Assembly (NCBI RefSeq): GCF_001544555.2
Contig: NZ_FCOK02000009.1
Span: 1 to 64,000, forward strand
Source: Caballeronia udeis
GTDB lineage: Bacteria; Pseudomonadota; Gammaproteobacteria; Burkholderiales; Burkholderiaceae
Reading direction: 5' to 3'
DNA length: 64,000 bases
Positions 16,905-23,979 of this stretch are shown in pieces (the stretch's first letter is position 1; each line of letters starts with the position of its first letter). The position numbers and the translations under genes are program-made. The notes under the pieces are model-generated. The model was not told the origin of the DNA and did no database searches. It saw nothing but the letters and a program-made list of their open reading frames with translations.

Positions 16905-18026
16905 TCAAACGTCAGTGTCGGTGAATCCAGGCAACGACGCGAACCGTGCAAGGTGATGGTCGACATCACCTAACGTTGTCTCGATGATCGACAGACGCTT
17001 GAACCAATGTGCCGCTGCAACTTCGTTCGTCACGCCCATCCCGCCATGCAGTTGCACCGCCTGCTGACCGACGAAACGCGCCGCCTGACCGACCCGCGCC
17101 TTGGCCGCGGAAATTGCCCGGCGGCGTTCATCGGCGTCATCGCTCGTGTATCGCGCGGCGGCGAGATAGGTGATCGAACGCGCCTGCTCGGCATGGATCA
17201 GCATTTCGACCATACGATGCTGCAACGCCTGGAAACGCGCGATGGGCGCGCCGAATTGCTTACGCTCCTTCGTGTACTCGACCGTCGCGTGATTCAGCGC
17301 GTCGAGCACGCCGACGGCTTCGGCGCACAGCAGGAACGTCGCATAGTCGGCTATACGCTCAAGCGTGGCTGCACCCGCATTAGCCTTGCCAAGACGATCG
17401 GCAGGCGTGGCCTTGAACGTGAGCGTCGCGGCGCGCTGGCCATCGATCGTCCGATACTCGGTGACTTCCGCGTTCGCCGCGTCACGCGCAACAACGAACA
17501 ATGCGATTTCGCCATTCAGCCGCGCCGGCACGATCCAGCGGTCGGCCTGTGCGCCGTGCAGAACCAGCGACTTCTGGCCGCTCAGCGCGAAACCATCGCC
17601 TTTCTCTTGCGCGGTGGTATCGATCGAGAACAGGTCGTAGCGAGCATGCGGTTCGTGAAACGCCACCGCGAGCTTGATCTCGCCGGCGGCAGCGCGTTCG
17701 AGCAATACGTTCGCGTGGTCATCGCCCACCAGTCGCAGCGCTTCGATACCCACTGCCGTCGCCCAATACGGCTCCACGACGAGAGCACGTCCGAGTTCCT
17801 GCATCACGACCAGCATATCGGCCGGACCGCCATCGAATCCGCCCTGCGCTTCGGGCGCGGGCAAGGCCGTCAAGCCTAGTTCAGTAAATGCCGCCCAATG
17901 TTTTGCATCGACACCGTCCTTCGACGCCACGATCTTCTGCCGTGCATCGAACGTGTACTCGTTGTCGAGATACCGGCGCAATGCGTCCCTGAACTGTTGC
18001 TGCTCATCGGTGAAATTGAAGTCCAT
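16905..18026 (-). CDS. acyl-CoA dehydrogenase, second of a pair
   Basis: A 373-residue acyl-CoA dehydrogenase with the family layout: N-terminal helices, a reduced beta domain (FALSGQKSLVLHGAQ), and the C-terminal QLHGGMGVTNEVAAAHWFKRL block. The shortened beta domain and this terminal block are typical of the partner subunit in heteromeric acyl-CoA dehydrogenases such as the FadE28/FadE29 type. Whether this subunit carries the catalytic base cannot be decided without an alignment. The upstream dehydrogenase gene ends 10 bases before its start. Confidence 0.87.
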   Translation of the reverse strand: MDFNFTDEQQQFRDALRRYLDNEYTFDARQKIVASKDGVDAKHWAAFTELGLTALPAPEAQGGFDGGPADMLVVMQELGRALVVEPYWATAVGIEALRLVGDDHANVLLERAAAGEIKLAVAFHEPHARYDLFSIDTTAQEKGDGFALSGQKSLVLHGAQADRWIVPARLNGEIALFVVARDAANAEVTEYRTIDGQRAATLTFKATPADRLGKANAGAATLERIADYATFLLCAEAVGVLDALNHATVEYTKERKQFGAPIARFQALQHRMVEMLIHAEQARSITYLAAARYTSDDADERRRAISAAKARVGQAARFVGQQAVQLHGGMGVTNEVAAAHWFKRLSIIETTLGDVDHHLARFASLPGFTDTDV

Positions 18027-18036
18027 GTGCAGCTCC

Positions 18037-19233
18037 TCACAAGCCCAGAATCATCTGCGCGATGATGTTTTTTTGAATTTCGTTCGAGCCGCCGTAGATC
18101 GACGTCTTGCGAAAGTTGAAGTAGTACGCGGCAAGCGGCGCGGCATCGTCGTCGCCGGCAAGGCTGTGTTCACGTTCGCCTTCGAGATATGCGGGATCGA
18201 ACGCGGCAGCTTGCGGGCCAACGGCTTCGACCATGAGTTCGGTAAGCGCCTGCTGGACTTCGGTGCCCTTGATCTTGAGCATGGATGCCTCCGGTCCGGG
18301 ACCGCGGCCGTTCGCTTCGCTCGCCACCACGCGCTGCACGGTGACTTCAAGCGCCATCATCTCGATCTCCAGCGCCGCGATTTTCGAAGAAAACACGGGG
18401 TCTCCGAGTAACGAAACGCCGCCCTTCTTTTGATTCGCGGCAAGCCGTTTCAGGAACACCAGTTCCCGCTTCGATTGCCCGACGCGGGCAATGCCGGTGC
18501 GCTCATGCCCGAGCAGATATTTCGCATAGGTCCAGCCGCGGTTCTCTTCACCGACGAGGTTCTCAACCGGCACCTTCACGTCTTCCAGGAACACCTCGTT
18601 GACTTCGTGGTCTTCGTCGAGCGTGATGATCGGGCGCACGGTGATGCCGGGCGTCTTCATGTCGATGAGAAGAAAGGAGATGCCTTCCTGCTTCTTCGCG
18701 CCGGAGTCGGTGCGCACGAGGCAGAACATCATGTCCGCGAACTGGCCGAGCGTAGTCCAGGTTTTCTGGCCATTGACCACGTAGTGGTCGCCCTGCCGTT
18801 CAGCACGCGTTCTCAGCGACGCCAGATCCGAACCCGAACCGGGTTCCGAATAACCCTGGCACCACCAGTCCGTGCCATCGAGAATCCGCGGCAGATAGTG
18901 GGCTTTTTGCGCGTCGCTGCCGTATTTGATCAGGACGGGTGCGACCATGGATACACCGAACGGCAACACGCCGGGCGCACCAATACGCGCGCATTCCTCG
19001 TCCCAGATATGGCGCTGCGTCGCGTCCCAGCCGGGACCGCCATATTCCTTCGGCCAGGCGACAACCGACCAGCCACGCGTGCCGAGCAGCTTGTGCCAGC
19101 TCGCGTAGTCGTCGCGATTCAGACGTTTATGTTCGAGCACCTTGGTCCGCAAAACCTGCGGGAGGTTGGCGTCGAGCCAGGCGCGGATGTCGGCGCGGAA
19201 TGCGTCGTCGGCGGGGGAATAATTCAGGTCCAT
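18037..19233 (-). CDS. acyl-CoA dehydrogenase, first of a pair
   Basis: A 398-residue acyl-CoA dehydrogenase of the group ending in TSIYGGSNEIQKNIIAQMIL, a FAD-binding segment. The middle domain has CQGYSEPGSGSDLASL and VNGQKTWTT, which contact the flavin and substrate. It heads an operon of dehydrogenase-dehydrogenase-MaoC-MaoC. The same order occurs in the mycobacterial igr operon, where the two dehydrogenases form an alpha2beta2 enzyme acting on a shortened sterol side chain. Substrate here is unknown and may be a branched or cyclic acyl-CoA. AGGAGACA lies before the ATG. Confidence 0.87.
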   Translation of the reverse strand: MDLNYSPADDAFRADIRAWLDANLPQVLRTKVLEHKRLNRDDYASWHKLLGTRGWSVVAWPKEYGGPGWDATQRHIWDEECARIGAPGVLPFGVSMVAPVLIKYGSDAQKAHYLPRILDGTDWWCQGYSEPGSGSDLASLRTRAERQGDHYVVNGQKTWTTLGQFADMMFCLVRTDSGAKKQEGISFLLIDMKTPGITVRPIITLDEDHEVNEVFLEDVKVPVENLVGEENRGWTYAKYLLGHERTGIARVGQSKRELVFLKRLAANQKKGGVSLLGDPVFSSKIAALEIEMMALEVTVQRVVASEANGRGPGPEASMLKIKGTEVQQALTELMVEAVGPQAAAFDPAYLEGEREHSLAGDDDAAPLAAYYFNFRKTSIYGGSNEIQKNIIAQMILGL

Positions 19234-19252
19234 ACGCTGTGTCTCCTGTCAT

Positions 19253-19301
19253 GACCCGGGTCGGCCATGAGGAGACGCGCCTTAGCTGAACGTATTCAGC
19301 T
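19253..19301. promoter_or_regulatory. two inverted repeats upstream of the dehydrogenase operon
   Basis: AGCTGAA-CGTA-TTCAGCT (19284-19301) is a 7-bp inverted repeat, and GACCCGGGTC (19253-19262) is a perfect 10-bp palindrome. Both fall in the 67-base gap between the DUF1178 stop and the acyl-CoA dehydrogenase start. Either could be a repressor site or an mRNA hairpin. Confidence 0.35.
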
Positions 19302-19774
19302 TATTGCAGCGGCTCTTTCAGTGCGGCCGGCACGGGTAACGGCATCACGTCGATGCCTTCTTCCATCAATGCGTGCGCATCTTCAGGCGTTGCGACGCCA
19401 CGAATATTTCGCGCCGGCGCTTCGTCGTAATGCATGCGCCGCGCCTCTTCAGCAAAACGGTCGCCCACGTTTTCCGTGTTCGCGAGAATTCCCCGCATGA
19501 ACTGCAGCGCACGCGCCTGAAGCGCTTGATCGGCGTTTTGCGGTGGCTGGGCCACCTGCGTAGCGCTCGATCCGGCAACTTCCTTTTCACCTTGCTCCGA
19601 ACGGCTGGTCGACAAATTCAGGCGCGGCGCCGACGGCATGCGGCTCACCTCCGTTGTCGAGCACACCGGGCAAGCCACGAGCTTGCGCGACAACTGGGAT
19701 TCGAACTCATCGGTCGAAGCAAACCAGCCTTCGAAACGATGGTCGTGTGAGCACTTCAAGTCGAGAACCTTCAT
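19301..19774 (-). CDS. DUF1178 family protein, putative zinc ribbon
   Basis: A 157-residue DUF1178 protein. A CxxC pair (VACPVCST) plus an N-terminal Cys-His (KCSHDH) suggest a zinc ribbon over residues 9-40. The middle is Gln/Ala-rich, and the C-terminal block RFAEEARRMHYDEAPARNIRGVAT is the conserved part of the family. The function is unknown. In related genomes it commonly follows the nuo operon, but here a bidirectional terminator cuts it off from the Nudix gene and it has its own promoter. The acyl-CoA dehydrogenase operon begins 67 bases downstream and might be read through from it. Confidence 0.85.
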   Translation of the reverse strand: MKVLDLKCSHDHRFEGWFASTDEFESQLSRKLVACPVCSTTEVSRMPSAPRLNLSTSRSEQGEKEVAGSSATQVAQPPQNADQALQARALQFMRGILANTENVGDRFAEEARRMHYDEAPARNIRGVATPEDAHALMEEGIDVMPLPVPAALKEPLQ

Positions 19775-19795
19775 GCTGATCGGGGCTTGCCAGAA

Positions 19796-19824
19796 AGTTT
19801 AGTCGCAAAAACGCGTTTTGTGAA
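19796..19824 (-). promoter_or_regulatory. sigma-70 promoter of DUF1178 gene
   Basis: On the minus strand TTCACA (19819-19824) and TAAACT (19796-19801) are 17 bases apart. The predicted start near 19789 leaves a leader of about 15 bases. The -35 box is inside a 24-bp inverted repeat. Confidence 0.5.
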
Positions 19825-19839
19825 CGACCGTTCGCAAAA
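19816..19839. promoter_or_regulatory. 24-bp inverted repeat overlapping the -35 box
   Basis: TTTTGTGAACG and CGTTCGCAAAA form 11-bp half-sites separated by AC, with one mismatch. The core GAACG-N2-CGTTC is a common form of TetR-family operator. Its overlap with the predicted -35 box of the DUF1178 promoter suits repression. Confidence 0.5.
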
Positions 19840-19946
19840 ATATGGCAATGCGACGGTTTGAGGGGTGTGTAGAAACACACGTTCGATTTTATCCCGCCGT
19901 AAGAACGCGTGCCGAACGACGCGCAGCCTTGATTGAACAGACAAAT

Positions 19947-19974
19947 AAAAAGCGGCCTTCACGGCCGCTTTTTT
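19947..19974. terminator. bidirectional terminator at the end of the nuo-Nudix unit
   Basis: An AAAAAGCGGCC stem (19947-19957), 5-base loop and GGCCGCTTTTTT (19963-19974). On the minus strand it follows the Nudix gene by about 30 bases and gives the expected U-run. It therefore ends the long nuo transcript. Confidence 0.85.
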
Positions 19975-20005
19975 ATGCGAATACGTCGGGCATCCCGGTC
20001 GCGGT

Positions 20006-20608
20006 TCAGTCGCTGACCGGATCGCCCAAGGTCCACTCGCCCGACATCACCTTCTCCAGCCAGAAGCTGCCGATGATTGTCTTGACGTCGCTGATATGGC
20101 CGCTCCTGATCCACTCGAAAACCTGCGACCGGTCCGCGATGAACGTTTCGAGGAACTCACCCTCGTCGAGCTTGCTCTCGCCTGCCGTCAACCCACGGGC
20201 CAGGTACAAATCGATGAACTCGGTCGAATAGGAAATAACCGGATGGATCCGCGTCAGGAAAAACCATTCGCGCGCCGTATAACCGGTTTCTTCATGCAGC
20301 TCGCGCTTTGCGCACGCCAGTTCGCTCTCGTTCGGATCGAGTTTGCCGGCGGGAAATTCGCGCAGGACTTTACGGATCGGATAGCGATACTGCCGCTCCA
20401 GCAGCACGCGGCCGTCGTCGAACATCGGCAGGATCATCACGGCGCCCGGATGTTCGACGAACTCGCGCGTGGCGTGCTTGCCGTCGGGCAGTTCGACCGT
20501 ATCGATCTTGAGCGTGAGGAACTTGCCTTGATGGAGCAACTTGCTCTCGACCGTCTTCTCGATCAAGCCATCGTCGGAATCAGGGAACTCGATATATGGG
20601 TCAGCCAT
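20006..20608 (-). CDS. Nudix hydrolase, ADP-ribose pyrophosphatase type
   Basis: A 200-residue Nudix protein. The Nudix box is complete, G-x5-E-x7-RE-x2-EE-x-G, read as GKLDPNE...RELHEETG (about residues 95-117), and FPAGKLD before it is typical of ADP-ribose pyrophosphatases. It should hydrolyse ADP-ribose to AMP and ribose 5-phosphate with Mg. The ATG at 20608 gives the usual length; a longer frame upstream lacks support. It follows the DUF2818 gene on the same strand after about 65 bases, so it belongs to the tail of the nuo operon, plausibly linked through NAD turnover. Confidence 0.88.
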   Translation of the reverse strand: MADPYIEFPDSDDGLIEKTVESKLLHQGKFLTLKIDTVELPDGKHATREFVEHPGAVMILPMFDDGRVLLERQYRYPIRKVLREFPAGKLDPNESELACAKRELHEETGYTAREWFFLTRIHPVISYSTEFIDLYLARGLTAGESKLDEGEFLETFIADRSQVFEWIRSGHISDVKTIIGSFWLEKVMSGEWTLGDPVSD

Positions 20609-20672
20609 CGTGCACCTTGAAGGAAACGCGCGAAAGTCAAGCGCGAGGATCAAGCTACGACGGCCGTCGCCG

Positions 20673-20969
20673 TCAGCGGCGCTTGACGAGATATTGGAAC
20701 GCGAAACCGGGGAATGCGAGCACCAGGAACAAGCTGAAGGTCACGGCATAAAACTGCCAGCCCTGCTCGAAACGGTTGCCCGCACGCGCCTCAAGCATAA
20801 AGCCGAGCGCACCCACAATAAAATAAAGCACGATTATTTCCGCGATGCGAATCCAGACGCTTTTCTTCGCCGCCTTGAGCGGGATAACGGCGAAAAGGCG
20901 CTGATTCGCGAACGGGAGGTTGGCGCCGACCAGCGCCAACAACACAATAAACCAGCCCGCCGCCGACAT
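20673..20969 (-). CDS. DUF2818 family small membrane protein
   Basis: A 98-residue protein with about three membrane helices (residues 4-20, 42-62, 74-90) and a basic C-terminus (YLVKRR). The family, DUF2818, is found after nuoN in Burkholderiales, and the position here agrees. Its ATG overlaps the nuoN stop as TAATG, so translation is coupled. An accessory or assembly role for complex I is reasonable but unproven. Confidence 0.85.
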   Translation of the reverse strand: MSAAGWFIVLLALVGANLPFANQRLFAVIPLKAAKKSVWIRIAEIIVLYFIVGALGFMLEARAGNRFEQGWQFYAVTFSLFLVLAFPGFAFQYLVKRR

Positions 20970-22447
20970 TACAACTGGAACGGCAAGGTGTGCGAGATCG
21001 CAGCCAGGCAGGCGTTCATCAGCGGACCGGGGACAATGCCAAGCACCAGCACCGCCAGGCCGTTGAAGGCGAGCAGCGCGCGCTTGAGGTTGTCCGCGAC
21101 GATCGGCGACGCATCGGTCGGTGCATCGAAATACATCAGCTTGACGATACGCAGGTAGTAGAACGCACCCACCAGCGACGACAGCACCGCCAGCACGGCA
21201 AGCCACGTCAGGCCGGCGTTCATGGTGGCCTCGAGCACGGCGAGTTTCGCGTAGAACCCGACCATTGGCGGAATACCGGCGAGCGAGAACATCATGATCA
21301 TCATCACGAACGCGAACACCGGGCTACGCTGGTTCAGGCCCTTGAAGTCGTCGAGCGTTTCGGCTTCGAAGTCCTTGCGTGCCAGCAGCATGACTACACC
21401 GAAGGTGCCAAGCGTGGTCAGCAAATAGATGATGCTGTAGAACATGGCCGAGCTATACGCGTTTGCCGCGCCATCAGCCTTGCCGTCGACCACCCCTGCC
21501 AGCATGCCCAGCAGCACGAAGCCCATGTTCGAGATAGCCGAGTACGCCAGCATCCGCTTGATGTTCTTCTGCACGATACCGGTCACATTACCCACGATCA
21601 GCGACAACGCAGCCAAAATCACCAGCATCTCTTGCCAGTCCACCGCCAGCGGCAGCAGCGCCATCACCAGGAAACGCAGACCCCACGCAAACGCCGCGGC
21701 CTTCGGACCACCGCCTGTGAGCAGCGTCATCGCGGTCGGTGCGCCCTGGTACACGTCAGGCACCCACATGTGGAACGGCACCGCGCCCATCTTGAACGCC
21801 ACGCCCGCCACCACGAAGATCACGCCGAACAGCAGGACTGCGTCGTTGATGCGGCCGGTTGCGATCGCCTTCGCGACTTCATTCAGTTCGAGCGAGCCGG
21901 TCGCGCCGTACAGCATCGAGATGCCGTAGAGCAGGAAACCCGAAGCCAGCGCACCGAGTACGTAGTACTTCATCGCGGATTCGTTGGCCTGCGGCGAGTC
22001 CTTGCGCAACGCGATCACCGCGTATAACGACAGCGACATCAGTTCCAGGCCAAGATACAGCGTCAGGAAGTTGTTGCCGGAAATCATCACGCACTGCCCG
22101 AGCAGCGAGAACAAGCCGAGCAGGAAGAAATCGCCGCGGAACAGGTCGCGATCCTCAAGATACTTGCGCGAATAGATGATCGATACCGCAAAGCCGAGCG
22201 TCACGACCGCTTTCATTGCGCTCGCAAACGGGTCGACCACGTACATGCGCGTGAAGTAGTAATGCGGCGTGGGATCGAGCGCCTGGAAGGCGAACCACAC
22301 ACCGACCACAATGGCCGACACAACCGAAATCAGGTAGGTCGAGTGACGGCTCTTCACACCGAAGATGGTGTCGTTCAACCAGGCCACGACGACCATCAGC
22401 ATCAACAGTCCATCGGGTAACAGGGCACTCATGGGGGCGTTTTGCAT
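20969..22447 (-). CDS. nuoN: NADH-quinone oxidoreductase subunit N
   Basis: A 492-residue polytopic membrane protein, one of three antiporter-like proton-pumping subunits of complex I. About 14 membrane helices are expected. Conserved features include LGLELMSLSLYAVIAL with the helix-5 Glu, and FKMGAVPFHMWVPDVYQGAPT with the helix-7 Lys region. It is the last nuo gene, 24 bases after nuoM. A second Met (residue 6) could also be the start. Confidence 0.96.
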   Translation of the reverse strand: MQNAPMSALLPDGLLMLMVVVAWLNDTIFGVKSRHSTYLISVVSAIVVGVWFAFQALDPTPHYYFTRMYVVDPFASAMKAVVTLGFAVSIIYSRKYLEDRDLFRGDFFLLGLFSLLGQCVMISGNNFLTLYLGLELMSLSLYAVIALRKDSPQANESAMKYYVLGALASGFLLYGISMLYGATGSLELNEVAKAIATGRINDAVLLFGVIFVVAGVAFKMGAVPFHMWVPDVYQGAPTAMTLLTGGGPKAAAFAWGLRFLVMALLPLAVDWQEMLVILAALSLIVGNVTGIVQKNIKRMLAYSAISNMGFVLLGMLAGVVDGKADGAANAYSSAMFYSIIYLLTTLGTFGVVMLLARKDFEAETLDDFKGLNQRSPVFAFVMMIMMFSLAGIPPMVGFYAKLAVLEATMNAGLTWLAVLAVLSSLVGAFYYLRIVKLMYFDAPTDASPIVADNLKRALLAFNGLAVLVLGIVPGPLMNACLAAISHTLPFQL

Positions 22448-22471
22448 GATCTTTTAATTCCTCCGCACGCG

Positions 22472-23962
22472 TTACTGGGCCAGCGGCAGTTTGGACTGCG
22501 CGACGTGGGAGAGGAGATTTTCTACGGATGCGTGCATCACGTCGGTGAACGGCTTCGGATACAGGCCCATGTACAGCGTGAATACGGCAAGCACGGCGAG
22601 TATGAAGAATTCGCGCTTGTTGATGTCTTTCAGCTTCGCCACGTGATCGTTCGCTACAGCGCCGAAGTGCACGCGCTTGTACATCCACAGCGTGTAAGCC
22701 GCGCCGAGAATCAACGTGAAGGCCGCCAGGAAACCGATCCAGAAGTTGAACTTCACGGCAGCCAGGATCACCATGAATTCACCAACGAAACCCGAGGTCC
22801 CCGGCAAGCCGCAGTTGGCCATCGCGAACAACATGGCGAATGCGGCGAACTTCGGCATGACGTTCACCACACCGCCGTAGTCGGCGATCCGGCGCGAATG
22901 CATCCGGTCATATAGAACACCGATACACAGGAACATGGCGCCCGAGACAAAGCCGTGCGAGATCATCTGGATGATCGCGCCTTCCATGCCGAGCGTGCTG
23001 AAGATGAAGAAGCCGAGCGTGACGAAGCCCATATGCGCAATCGACGAATACGCCACCAGCTTCTTCATGTCTTCCTGCACCAGCGCCACGAAGCCGATGT
23101 AGATCACCGCGATCAGGGACAACGTGATCACCACCGGCGCCAGGAAATGGCTGGCATCCGGCGCGATAGGCAGCGAGAAGCGGATGAAACCGTACGCGCC
23201 CAGCTTCAGCATGATCGCGGCCAGCACGACCGAGCCGCCTGTTGGTGCTTCAACGTGGGCGTCAGGCAACCACGTGTGGACCGGCCACATTGGCACCTTC
23301 ACGGCGAAGGCCAGGAAGAATGCGATGAACAGCAGGATCTGCGGCGTGAAACCGATCTTCAGGGCATGCCACGTAGCGATGTCGAACGTGTGCGTCTGCG
23401 TGTAGAGATACAGCAGCGCGATCAGCATCAGCAGCGAGCCCATCAGCGTGTAGAGGAAGAACTTGAACGCGGCATACACGCGGTTCGCGCCACCCCACAC
23501 GCCGATGATGATGTACATCGGGATCAGCGTCGCTTCGAAGAAGACGTAGAACAACATGCCGTCGGCGGTCGAGAACACGCCGATCATGAGGCCCGACAGA
23601 ATCAGGAACGCGGCCAGGTACTGCGCCACGCGCACCGTGATGACTTCCCACGCGCTGATGATCGTGATCACCGTGATCAGCGCGGTCAACACGACAAACC
23701 ACATGGAGAGGCCGTCGACGCCAAGGTGATACGAGATGTTGAAGCGTTCGATCCAGACCGACTTCTCTTCGAACTGCAGCGCGGCCGAAGAGTTGTCGAA
23801 GCCGGTAATCAGGGGAATGGTGACGATCAGTCCAAGAATCGAGCCGATCAGCGCAAGCCAGCGCGACGGGCCCGGATTGCTGTCATTGCCTATTGCCAGT
23901 ACAAGGATGCCGACAATGATCGGCAACCAGATCGCGAGACTAAGAATGGGTAAAGAGTGCAT
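22472..23962 (-). CDS. nuoM: NADH-quinone oxidoreductase subunit M
   Basis: A 496-residue antiporter-like membrane subunit. The helix-5 Glu is in YVFFEATLIPMYIIIG, the helix-7 Lys region in FAVKVPMWPVHTWLPDAHVEAPT, and the helix-8 and 12 charged residues follow. It forms one of the proton channels of the membrane arm between NuoL and NuoN. Spacing to nuoL is 17 bases. Length fits the family. Confidence 0.97.
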   Translation of the reverse strand: MHSLPILSLAIWLPIIVGILVLAIGNDSNPGPSRWLALIGSILGLIVTIPLITGFDNSSAALQFEEKSVWIERFNISYHLGVDGLSMWFVVLTALITVITIISAWEVITVRVAQYLAAFLILSGLMIGVFSTADGMLFYVFFEATLIPMYIIIGVWGGANRVYAAFKFFLYTLMGSLLMLIALLYLYTQTHTFDIATWHALKIGFTPQILLFIAFFLAFAVKVPMWPVHTWLPDAHVEAPTGGSVVLAAIMLKLGAYGFIRFSLPIAPDASHFLAPVVITLSLIAVIYIGFVALVQEDMKKLVAYSSIAHMGFVTLGFFIFSTLGMEGAIIQMISHGFVSGAMFLCIGVLYDRMHSRRIADYGGVVNVMPKFAAFAMLFAMANCGLPGTSGFVGEFMVILAAVKFNFWIGFLAAFTLILGAAYTLWMYKRVHFGAVANDHVAKLKDINKREFFILAVLAVFTLYMGLYPKPFTDVMHASVENLLSHVAQSKLPLAQ

Positions 23963-23979
23963 AGATAGGTGTCCCCGCC

